Assembly: GCF_902506425.1 (NCBI RefSeq)
Contig: NZ_LR732498.1
Coordinates: 1 to 5,958, forward strand
Reading direction: 5' to 3'
From: Novosphingobium sp. 9U
GTDB taxonomy: Bacteria > Pseudomonadota > Alphaproteobacteria > Sphingomonadales > Sphingomonadaceae
DNA length: 5,958 bases
A model generated the notes under the pieces. The model had not been told where the DNA came from, made no database searches, and saw only the letters and a list, made by a program, of their open reading frames with translations. Every line of letters begins with the position of its first letter. Positions within the stretch are counted from its first letter, which is position 1. This document shows, in pieces, positions 1-5,788 of this stretch. Position numbers and translations under genes: made by a program.

Positions 1-664
1 GGCGCGCGTTAGTCCTAGGTTGACCTACATATCGGCTTTACACGGTTGATTGGACGCCTAGCATTTCAGCTGGCTCTCACAAACGAGCCGCCGCTCACCC
101 GCAGCGGAAAACTCCATTGCGCGGCCGTCGCTGCCGTTTGACCGTCACTGTTGCAAGTGGGAGGCGCCGCCGAGCTGGCCAGCGCCTGTTGCGCGACTGT
201 CGCAGGCAATGTTTATCAGCCTCGCCTTCTGGTTCGCCGCGAGATCTGCGGGGCAGAGCTTGCGCGTCGTTGCGCATGAGCGATGGCCGATAGCGGCACA
301 CTGTCGTGAGCCGCCCAGAACTCGGCAAGGATGTCGCGCTGATCAGACGTGCTGGTGAGGCGGTGTGCTAGTTCTTGATAGCCTGACCGAGGCTGTTGGT
401 GCGAAGAACGGTTTACAGTTATCTTGCTCTCAACGGCCTCGGTCATGCGTGGCAAACTCCCCCGTTTGCATTCTCTTGTCACCGGGCCAACTCTTATGAG
501 CTCTAAGTGCCGGTGCTGATCTGAGCGGACGTTTAGCGCTTCTTACCGCAATGCTTCCAGCATGATTCTGCGTACGCTGACGTACCCAGCGGCTGCGGCC
601 ATGAGAGCGTATCACCGACATCTGCGCGCGTCCCGGCGCAATCGTGGTGTTAATCGACAGAGCG
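1..664. other. Gene-poor stretch left of the helicase
   Basis: I find no convincing gene here apart from the weak small ORF at 216-446. The forward frames from the left edge hit stops within about 50 bases, so no gene enters from the left on the plus strand. Longer minus-strand frames covering 95-328, 430-726 and 612-1433 give arginine- and proline-rich or low-complexity translations without a recognisable fold, and the last lies largely antisense to the helicase gene. I see no tRNA-like cloverleaf, no T-tract terminator and no tandem repeat. The stretch may be a degraded intergenic region. Confidence 0.5.
216..446 (-). CDS. Possible small hypothetical protein (76 aa)
   Basis: The ATG at 446 opens a 76-residue frame beginning MTEAVESKITVN. 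A GGGGGAG sequence (457-463, minus strand) lies 10 bases upstream of the ATG, a slightly long but usable ribosome-binding spacing. An alternative GTG at 482 has no such site. The middle of the product (YQELAHRLTSTSDQRDILAE) reads like an amphipathic helical protein, but the last 20 residues are an arginine- and serine-rich tail of the kind seen in chance frames of GC-rich DNA. I recognise no family, signal peptide or membrane segment. It could be a real small gene, a truncated remnant, or chance. No neighbouring gene gives a hint of function. Confidence 0.25.
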   Translation of the reverse strand: MTEAVESKITVNRSSHQQPRSGYQELAHRLTSTSDQRDILAEFWAAHDSVPLSAIAHAQRRASSAPQISRRTRRRG

Positions 665-692
665 TTGTCCAACCACATCGCGCACGTATATT
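665..692 (+). promoter_or_regulatory. Putative promoter of the RecD2 gene
   Basis: TTGTCC (665-670) and TATATT (687-692) are separated by 16 bases and match the sigma-70 -35 and -10 consensus at 4 of 6 and 5 of 6 positions. Transcription would start near 698-700. That places the upstream ATG at 699 essentially at +1 and leaves about 40 bases of leader before the ATG at 738, which favours 738 unless the mRNA is leaderless. The call rests on consensus matching only. Confidence 0.35.
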
Positions 693-737
693 CGGGAGAT
701 GGCCCTCGGACCTGCCAACCAGACACAGCAGACAGGC

Positions 738-2894
738 ATGCGGTCCCATAGCGACCAGATAGCCGGGTCGGTTGAGCGCGTCACGTTCCACAACGCGGAC
801 ACTGGCTTTTGCGTTCTTCGGCTGAAGGTCAGGGGCCAGCGCGATCTTGTGACGCTTATTGGCCATGCCGCGGCGATTGGTGCCGGCGAGTACGTCGAGG
901 CTAGCGGCGTGTGGCTGAACGATCGAAATCACGGCCTCCAGTTCAAGGCCGAGAAGGTCGAGGCGACTGTGCCCACCACGCTCAAGGGTCTGGAGAAGTA
1001 CCTCGGGTCGGGGATGATCAAGGGCATCGGACCGGTCTACGCGGCCAAGCTGGTGGCGGCATTCCAGCACGATGTGTTCGAAGTCATCGAGAAGGAGCCT
1101 GAACGCCTCCGAGAGGTAACCGGCATTGGCCCGGTGCGTGAGGCCAAGATCATCAAGGGCTGGAGCGATCAGCGCGCCATCCGCGAGATCATCGTCTGGC
1201 TCTACAGCCATGGGGTCAGCTCGGCGCGGGCTGTGCGGATCTTCAAGACCTATGGCGAGCAGGCGATCGCCACGATCAAGGCAGATCCCTATCAACTCGC
1301 TCGAGACATCACGGGCATCGGGTTCAAGACAGCCGATGCGATCGCATCGAGCATCGGCTACGGCAAGGAGGATCCACGCCGTGTCCGCGCGGGTGTCAGC
1401 CATGCGCTGACCACTGCGATGCATGATGGCCATTGCGGACTCCCTCGGGACGATCTGCTCAGATCAGGCGCGAAACTCCTGGAAGTGCCCGAGCCATTGA
1501 TCGAGCAAGCGCTGCAGGATGAACTTGCCTCTGGCGAGGTGATCTCAGGTGTGACGGAAGGGCGCGAGGTCATGTTCCTCGCCGGCCTATACCGCGCCGA
1601 GCAGTCGATAGCCGATCGACTGCTCCGATTGCGTGAAGGTCTGTTGCCATGGCCTGCCATAAACGCCGAGGTGGCGATCCCCTGGGTCGAGGGCAGAACG
1701 GGCTTGGAATTGTCACCAAGCCAGCAGGCAGCGATGCGCCTGGCGCTCTTGTCAAAGACTTGCGTGATTACCGGTGGCCCTGGTGTAGGCAAGACCACGC
1801 TGGTCAACTCGATCCTGAAGACCCTTGCTGCAAAGCGGGTCGTGATAGCTCTTGCCGCTCCGACTGGACGCGCCGCCAAGCGCCTGGCCGAGTCCAGCGG
1901 AATGGAAGCCATGACGCTGCACCGGCTGCTCGAAAGCGATCCAGGAGAGGGTGGCTTCAAGCGCAACGAGCATAACCCGCTCGAGTGTCAGCTGCTGGTC
2001 ATCGATGAGGCCAGCATGATCGACGTGATGCTTATGCACGCGACCCTTAAGGCACTACCAGCTGGCGCCGCTTTGCTCCTGGTCGGAGACGTCGACCAGC
2101 TGCCGTCCGTCGGACCTGGGCAGGTTCTGAAGGACGGCATCGCGAGCGGTGCAGTGCCGGTTGTCCGGCTCACCGAGGTTTTCCGCCAGGCGGCTACAAG
2201 CCGCATCATCACCAACGCTCATCGGATCAATGCAGGAACAATACCGGACCTGTCGGCAAGGGGCGAAGGGGACTTCTTCTACGTACAGGCAGACGAGCCC
2301 GGGGAGGTTGCGGAGAAAGTGGTGGACCTTGTCTCCAGGCACATTCCCCGGCGCTTCGGCTTCGAGGCGGCGCGCGACATCCAGGTTCTCTCGCCCATGC
2401 AGCGGGGCGGAGCAGGTGCGCGTGCGCTGAACACGCTGCTACAGCAGCGCATCAATCCACCAACGGACGAGTTCGTCGAGCGCTTTGGCCAGCGATATGG
2501 ACCCGGCGACAAGGTCATGCACATCGTCAACGATCGTGAGCGAGACATCTACAACGGCGACCTGGGCGTCGTCACCCGGATCGATCATCAAGAGGCTGAG
2601 CTTACGGCAATCTTCGGCGAGAACGAAGCAACCTTCGACTTTGGTGAGCTGGACGCTCTCCAGCTCGCCTACGCAACGACGATCCACAAATCGCAGGGGT
2701 CGGAATACCCCGTCGTCGTTCTCCCGCTGACGATGCAGGCCTACACCATGCTCGGCCGAGAATTGATCTACACGGCCGTGACCCGAGCGCGCAAACTCCT
2801 CGTCCTGGTCGGGTCGCGTAAGGCGCTCTCCATTGCGGTCAAACAGCGGCAGCCGCGGCGATGGTCACTCCTGCGAGAGCGGCTCTCGAAGTAG
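738..2894 (+). CDS. recD2: RecD2-like ATP-dependent DNA helicase (SF1B)
   Basis: This is a stand-alone RecD-type helicase of 718 residues, the usual size of RecD2. The family unwinds DNA 5' to 3' and acts in repair and replication without RecB or RecC. Reading from the N-terminus, residues 8-80 form the OB-fold-like domain (GSVERVTFHNADTGF). Helix-hairpin-helix glycine motifs follow at about 96, 128 (TGIGPVREAKII) and 192 (TGIGFKTADAIA). The helicase core has Walker A GGPGVGKTT (346-354, Lys352), Walker B IDEAS (422-426), motif III GDVDQLPSVG (450-459), ATTIHKSQGSE (646-656) and motif VI YTAVTRAR (678-685). All motifs are intact. I chose ATG 738 because family members start just before the OB fold. 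An in-frame ATG at 699 would add 13 residues (MALGPANQTQQTG) without family character. Neither start has a well-placed Shine-Dalgarno site. No recB or recC is adjacent, and the gene appears monocistronic. Confidence 0.95.
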   Translation: MRSHSDQIAGSVERVTFHNADTGFCVLRLKVRGQRDLVTLIGHAAAIGAGEYVEASGVWLNDRNHGLQFKAEKVEATVPTTLKGLEKYLGSGMIKGIGPVYAAKLVAAFQHDVFEVIEKEPERLREVTGIGPVREAKIIKGWSDQRAIREIIVWLYSHGVSSARAVRIFKTYGEQAIATIKADPYQLARDITGIGFKTADAIASSIGYGKEDPRRVRAGVSHALTTAMHDGHCGLPRDDLLRSGAKLLEVPEPLIEQALQDELASGEVISGVTEGREVMFLAGLYRAEQSIADRLLRLREGLLPWPAINAEVAIPWVEGRTGLELSPSQQAAMRLALLSKTCVITGGPGVGKTTLVNSILKTLAAKRVVIALAAPTGRAAKRLAESSGMEAMTLHRLLESDPGEGGFKRNEHNPLECQLLVIDEASMIDVMLMHATLKALPAGAALLLVGDVDQLPSVGPGQVLKDGIASGAVPVVRLTEVFRQAATSRIITNAHRINAGTIPDLSARGEGDFFYVQADEPGEVAEKVVDLVSRHIPRRFGFEAARDIQVLSPMQRGGAGARALNTLLQQRINPPTDEFVERFGQRYGPGDKVMHIVNDRERDIYNGDLGVVTRIDHQEAELTAIFGENEATFDFGELDALQLAYATTIHKSQGSEYPVVVLPLTMQAYTMLGRELIYTAVTRARKLLVLVGSRKALSIAVKQRQPRRWSLLRERLSK

Positions 2895-3276
2895 CGGCAG
2901 CGCTCCCGACGAGGGTTGTGGATCGTGCATTCGCGCCTTCAGGCGAGCAGGTAGCAGAGCAGCTACATGGCGTTGCATAATTTGGAACCTTGCTCCGCGT
3001 TCTCGCACTTGCAGCATGACGGTTACGTCAGCATAGAAGACGAGCCTTTCAGGCATCCTCTCCCAAACTTCATCAGGGCTGGTCTTCGGATCGGCCCTTT
3101 CTTTTCTCAGGGGAGCCAAGATGGTCCGCAACCGAGGCTGGCAAGTTGAACTGCGACCGCTCTTTGGAAACGTGCGGGCGGCCGGTAAGGTCAACAGCAG
3201 CCTCCGGTCGGACCTGAACGAATGAGCGAAGTTGGGGAGCCGATATGTGATCCTGAGCGTCCGCATCTGGGTCCGC
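2895..3276. other. Intergenic region between recD2 and the DUF427 gene
   Basis: These 382 bases separate two convergent genes, and I see no credible gene in them. A 133-codon minus-strand frame (2865-3266) overlaps the recD2 tail and has no family character. Small hairpins occur at 2934-2945 (CGCC-TTCA-GGCG) and 2951-2966 (GTAGC-N6-GCTAC). Neither is followed by a T-run, so they are weak candidates for recD2 transcription termination at best. Confidence 0.5.
3118..3270. repeat. Possible dispersed intergenic repeat (sphingomonad type)
   Basis: This segment resembles, from memory, intergenic sequence that recurs in sphingomonad genomes. It runs from the GGTCCGCAACCGAGGCTGGC area, past GACCGCTCTTTGG and CGGCCGGTAAGGTCAACAGC, to CGGACCTGAACGAATGAGCG. 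It shows no open frame with protein character. Only one copy lies in the window, so the repeat status cannot be shown here. The boundaries are approximate. Confidence 0.25.
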
Positions 3277-3675
3277 TCAGACCTCAGTTCGTCCGGCTAG
3301 TGCGGCACCCTCTATTCTGTCGACCCGGTCGGGGTAGAAAGCGATATAGTCCCGAATGCTCCCAACGGCGTCATACGGCGCTTCGTAGGACCAGGCGACG
3401 TTCTCTATCCGCCGATTGCCTGCCATTGCATGGAAATAAGACGCATTTCCCTTGTAAGGGCAGTGCGTGCGATGATGGCTGAGAGCGAGATTCGTCATGT
3501 CGACATCATCACGCGGGATATACTGGACGGCAGGGTAATCGGCTTCCTGCAACGTCAGGGCACGCTCAGTTTCAGCAATGATCTTGCCACTCAGCTTCAC
3601 CGTGACGCGACGCTGCTTCTGTTCGATCGTGATGAGGTGATCGGCCCGGGGCATCATGGGGCTATGGTCCGGCAT
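3277..3675 (-). CDS. DUF427 domain protein (132 aa)
   Basis: This is a small, probably cytoplasmic protein of the DUF427 family (Pfam PF04248, named NTP_transf_9); no biochemical activity is firmly established for it. The family signatures are all present: YIPRDDV (52-58), THCPYKGNASY (70-80), AWSYEAP (94-100) and YIAFYPDRVD (110-119), so the single domain is complete. There is no signal peptide or membrane segment. The start at 3675 is strongly supported by AGGAGG (3681-3686 on the minus strand) five bases upstream. A second methionine follows at codon 7 but lacks such a site. It lies 160 bp downstream of the tautomerase gene on the same strand. That gap and its own strong ribosome binding site make independent transcription likely, though read-through is possible. 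The product is short by family standards but has nothing missing. Confidence 0.93.
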   Translation of the reverse strand: MPDHSPMMPRADHLITIEQKQRRVTVKLSGKIIAETERALTLQEADYPAVQYIPRDDVDMTNLALSHHRTHCPYKGNASYFHAMAGNRRIENVAWSYEAPYDAVGSIRDYIAFYPDRVDRIEGAALAGRTEV

Positions 3676-3835
3676 CAGGTCCTCCTAAGGTTCAACGAAA
3701 GCGAGCGTACGGGTAGTTAGCGCAGCTCAACTCACAACAACGAGTGCATCGCCGTCTGGGTAGAGGACCTGCGCCGTTCGTGAGAGCCGCGAAGGTAGCT
3801 CCTCCGCCGCCCCCAGTGTTCTGCAATTTCCGTGA

Positions 3836-4210
3836 TCACCAGGGCTGGCCGTCCCCGAATGACCAGTCCTCCTTTTCGACGAAAACCATGTTGATCATGA
3901 TATCGTCGGGGCGGACCGACAGCTTGGCTTGGAGTTCGTCGGCGACGAACCGATAGAAGGCGAACTTCGTATCCTTCTTGTTGCCGACGGTGCTGGTGAC
4001 CTGGATCAGGATGAAGTCGGGCGACCGGTTGAAGTCGAGAAATGTCGGATCATAGATCAGGTTGTCCGCGGTGTGCTCGCCGACGACCACGAAGCGGTCG
4101 CCATCGGGCGCCTCAAGGACATCGACGATGCCGCGATAGACGATGTCCGCCACAGCGGCGCGATATTCCGGGCTCTTGCCCTGGATGAGATCGATGCGTG
4201 CGAAAGGCAT
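3836..4210 (-). CDS. Pro-1 tautomerase superfamily protein (124 aa)
   Basis: This is a member of the tautomerase superfamily (Tautomerase_2-like, about 125-130 residues). These proteins use an N-terminal proline, exposed after Met removal, as catalytic base or nucleophile. The product begins MPFARIDLIQGKSPEYR, so the proline is in place. Other family signatures are DRFVVVGEH (38-46), YDPTFLDFNRSPDF (53-66) and the C-terminal DWSFGDGQ (115-122). Asp38 becomes Asp37 after Met removal, the position I recall as catalytic in malonate semialdehyde decarboxylase. The Arg73/Arg75 pair of that enzyme is not visible (the local sequence is TSTVGNKK), so decarboxylase activity is not supported. The frame is open for 86 codons upstream, but that part is antisense-like low-complexity sequence overlapping the GST gene; the start is fixed by the Pro-1 motif and by GGAG six bases before the ATG. 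It probably shares the GST transcript. The substrate is unknown. Confidence 0.93.
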   Translation of the reverse strand: MPFARIDLIQGKSPEYRAAVADIVYRGIVDVLEAPDGDRFVVVGEHTADNLIYDPTFLDFNRSPDFILIQVTSTVGNKKDTKFAFYRFVADELQAKLSVRPDDIMINMVFVEKEDWSFGDGQPW

Positions 4211-4216
4211 GATAGT

Positions 4217-4220
4217 CTCC
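4217..4220 (-). promoter_or_regulatory. Ribosome binding site fixing the tautomerase start
   Basis: GGAG on the minus strand, within AAAGGAGAC, lies six bases before the ATG at 4210. It decides the start of the tautomerase, whose reading frame is otherwise open to 4468 inside the GST gene. Confidence 0.8.
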
Positions 4221-4268
4221 TTTGGTTGGGTTGGGTTTGAACGGCCGCCGGGATCGTCGGCCGAACAT

Positions 4269-4967
4269 TCATGCGCGGCTGTCGAGCTCGGCGACTCCGC
4301 TGTTCCGATCGGCATAGGCTGCGAGGAACGTCGCCCGCGTCTGCCAGCGCTTGAAGAAGGCATCGATGTGCTCGAAGCGCTCGTCGAGCGGCGTGGCGTT
4401 GACTGGGAACTTCGAGAAGGCGATCGCTGTTGCCAGCGTGATGTCCGAGAAGGTCGGCTCGTCGCCACCCAGCAGCCACGAGCGGCCGTCCGAGAGATGC
4501 CGGTCGACGAGCCCGGCGTGCGTCAGCGCTACCTTGCGTGAATGCTCACCCCAGGCGGGGTTGTGAGTTAACTCGAGCTTCGGGCCGAGACCCTGATGAA
4601 GAACGTGGAATGCAGTGACGATCGGATATAGAATGTGAACCCACACCCGATTGTCCCACATCTGGTCGAGGCCGCGCTCTTGCGGCGTCGCACCCATGAT
4701 CTTGCGGCCCTCGAACGTGTCGTCGAGGTAACGCGCGATGGCGGACGTCTCGCTGAGGAAGGATCCATCGGCGAGCGCGAGGGTCGGCGTTTCGCCCCAA
4801 GCGTTCATTTTCAGGTGCTGCCAGCCACGCTGCTCGCCGACTGGCGTCATGTCGTAAACTGTCTCGGCAAAATGATCGGTGATGCCCTTCTCGTGCATGA
4901 AGATCCGCAAGCGCTGCGGGTTGGGGAAGGCGGAGGGAGAGGTGAAGAGCTTCAGCTTGTCGGTCAT
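4269..4967 (-). CDS. Glutathione S-transferase family protein (232 aa)
   Basis: This is a cytosolic GST of typical length, expected to conjugate glutathione to an electrophile or use it as cofactor. The N-terminal thioredoxin-like domain (about residues 4-85) opens with KLFTSPSAFPNPQRLRIFMH. Ser10, Ser12 and Asn16 are candidates for the glutathione-activating residue. The domain contains the cis-proline loop GETPTL (Pro61) and the glutathione-binding SETSAIARYLDD (72-83). The C-terminal helical domain (about 95-225) has the N-capping box in PTFSDITLA (Thr172, Asp175). The ATG at 4967 places the beta-1 strand at the usual distance from the start. An in-frame ATG (4985) and GTG (4997) upstream are possible, but the GTG falls in the operator repeat and 4985 is very close to the predicted transcription start. 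No strong Shine-Dalgarno precedes 4967. The gene is divergent from tetR and probably co-transcribed with the tautomerase 58 bp downstream. Class and substrate cannot be assigned. Confidence 0.93.
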   Translation of the reverse strand: MTDKLKLFTSPSAFPNPQRLRIFMHEKGITDHFAETVYDMTPVGEQRGWQHLKMNAWGETPTLALADGSFLSETSAIARYLDDTFEGRKIMGATPQERGLDQMWDNRVWVHILYPIVTAFHVLHQGLGPKLELTHNPAWGEHSRKVALTHAGLVDRHLSDGRSWLLGGDEPTFSDITLATAIAFSKFPVNATPLDERFEHIDAFFKRWQTRATFLAAYADRNSGVAELDSRA

Positions 4968-4996
4968 GGGATGTCTCGCTTCCATCTGGCTAGCCA

Positions 4997-5019
4997 CCTG
5001 CCTGCCAGATGACAGGTGG
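4997..5019. promoter_or_regulatory. Operator copy 1 (GST side)
   Basis: This 23-base segment matches 5052-5074 at 20 of 23 positions, in the same orientation. Its core CTGCCAGATGACAG (5002-5015) is a degenerate form of the perfect palindrome in copy 2. It is also flanked by an outer inverted repeat, GCCACCTG (4993-5000) and CAGGTGGC (5013-5020), with 8-base perfect arms. It sits immediately downstream of the predicted GST -10 box, covering the expected transcription start. A bound TetR dimer there would block GST-tautomerase transcription. Confidence 0.75.
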
Positions 5020-5022
5020 CTA

Positions 5023-5049
5023 ATTACAAGTCGAATCTTGCAACGTCAA
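5023..5049 (-). promoter_or_regulatory. Putative promoter of the GST-tautomerase operon
   Basis: On the minus strand, TTGACG (5044-5049) matches the -35 consensus at 5 of 6 positions and TGTAAT (5023-5028) matches the -10 at 5 of 6. The spacer is 15 bases, shorter than the ideal 17. Transcription would start near 5016, inside operator copy 1, giving a leader of about 50 bases before the ATG at 4967. The assignment is by consensus only. Confidence 0.45.
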
Positions 5050-5066
5050 CCCCTGTCTGCCATATG
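5038..5066 (+). promoter_or_regulatory. Putative tetR promoter overlapping operator 2
   Basis: TTGCAA (5038-5043) and CATATG (5061-5066) are 17 bases apart. The -35 is a reasonable match, while the -10 matches at only 3 of 6 positions. The -10 hexamer is the centre of operator copy 2, which would give autorepression. This promoter overlaps the divergent GST promoter. Confidence 0.3.
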
Positions 5067-5074
5067 GCAGGTGG
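5052..5074. promoter_or_regulatory. Operator copy 2 (tetR side)
   Basis: The core CTGCCATATGGCAG (5057-5070) is a perfect 14-base palindrome, and the 23-base segment around it matches copy 1 with three mismatches. The centre-to-centre distance to copy 1 is 55 bases, about five helical turns, so dimers at the two sites would lie on a similar face of the helix. The site ends at the tetR ribosome binding site and covers the putative tetR -10 box, as expected for autoregulation by a TetR-family repressor. Confidence 0.8.
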
Positions 5075-5077
5075 AGG
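5073..5077 (+). promoter_or_regulatory. Ribosome binding site fixing the tetR start
   Basis: GGAGG lies seven bases before the ATG at 5085. It decides the start. The frame is open back to a GTG at 5016, but that would place operator 2 inside the coding region and add 23 residues without TetR-family character. Confidence 0.85.
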
Positions 5078-5084
5078 TTTGAAA

Positions 5085-5660
5085 ATGGCAGCGACGATGA
5101 AAGAGAATGCGCGCGAAGCGATTATGCTGGCAGCGCGAGAGGCAGCGATGGCTCGGGGGTATGGCGGCATTAATTTCCGCGATATTGCCGCGACCGTCGG
5201 CATCAAGGCGGCCAGCATCAATTATTACTTCGCCAACAAGGCGCTTCTCGGTGAGGCTGTCGCACGCCGCTACTGGGAGGACATATCTCGCGACCTGCAC
5301 GCGATCTCGGCCAATGCCGACACGCCATTGAACGCCCTCCGGCAGTACCCCGGAGTATTTCGCGCGTCGCTGGCTCGCGATAATCGCATCTGCCTGAGCA
5401 GCTTTATGGCCGCAGAATTTGACGAGTTGCCGGAGCCGGTGCTGAAAGAGGTCCAGGCTTTTGCCGATGTCAACGTGGCTTGGTTGAGCAGGGAACTCGT
5501 CGCCGCAAAGGTGGTCGGCCCGGACGAGAGCGAGGGGAGAGCCCGCGCAATCTATGCAGCAGTTGCCGGGGCGCAGATCGTTGCCCGGAGCCGCTCGAAC
5601 ATAGCGCTCTTCGACACGCTGATTGAAAGCTATAGGTCAGCCGGGCTTTTGCCAGCCTAG
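5085..5660 (+). CDS. TetR/AcrR-family transcriptional repressor (191 aa)
   Basis: This is a one-component regulator of typical TetR length, expected to act as a dimer that leaves DNA when its signal is present. The N-terminal DNA-binding domain spans about residues 7-60, with the helix-turn-helix INFRDIAATVGIKAASINYYF (29-49) and the following NKALLGEAV. The C-terminal domain (about 65-191) should bind the ligand. It contains the only cysteine, Cys103, in RICLSSFMAAEFDELPEP. NemR-like TetR proteins carry a redox- and electrophile-sensing cysteine in a similar CLxxxxAAE context (Cys106 in E. coli NemR, from memory), so an electrophile-sensing mechanism is an inference worth testing. The ATG at 5085 follows GGAGG at seven bases. 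The gene is divergent from the GST-tautomerase pair, with a matching operator at each promoter, which points to repression of that pair and of itself. The gene is complete. Confidence 0.93.
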   Translation: MAATMKENAREAIMLAAREAAMARGYGGINFRDIAATVGIKAASINYYFANKALLGEAVARRYWEDISRDLHAISANADTPLNALRQYPGVFRASLARDNRICLSSFMAAEFDELPEPVLKEVQAFADVNVAWLSRELVAAKVVGPDESEGRARAIYAAVAGAQIVARSRSNIALFDTLIESYRSAGLLPA

Positions 5661-5788
5661 TCGTTGCGTACGATTTCGCATGCGACCAAAGCAATCGCCT
5701 GACCGGACGGCGCTGGGAGCGGCTTCGCACGGGAGCAGCCACTTTCGTCTGTTTACGGGAACGACGGGTACTCCCCCTTTCGGCCTCT

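Noticed and set aside
16..27. TAGGT-TG-ACCTA palindrome near the left edge as an operator
   Set aside because: Five-base arms only, no adjacent gene start and no second copy in the window.
72..89. GGCTC-N8-GAGCC stem-loop
   Set aside because: A five-base-pair stem with an eight-base loop, no T-run and no gene context.
612..1433. 273-residue minus-strand open frame
   Set aside because: Most of it lies antisense to the recD2 coding sequence, whose motifs are unmistakable. The translation has no family character and reflects the codon bias of the opposite strand.
1358..1966. 202-residue minus-strand open frame inside recD2
   Set aside because: It is fully antisense to the helicase domain around Walker A; the serine- and arginine-rich translation is typical of a shadow frame.
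2932..2966. Two small hairpins after recD2 as an intrinsic terminator
   Set aside because: Stems are only 4 to 5 base pairs and no T-run follows either one.
2865..3266. 133-residue minus-strand open frame downstream of recD2
   Set aside because: It overlaps the recD2 tail, has no supported start signal and no recognisable family. I treat the area as non-coding and possibly repetitive.
4211..4468. N-terminal extension of the tautomerase frame
   Set aside because: The catalytic Pro must follow the initiator Met, the ribosome binding site sits right before 4210, and the extension is antisense-like sequence overlapping the GST gene in another frame.
5660..5685. Imperfect hairpin and TCGCATGCGA palindrome just after tetR
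   Set aside because: The stem has mismatches and no T-run follows. A 10-base palindrome is easily expected by chance in this base composition.
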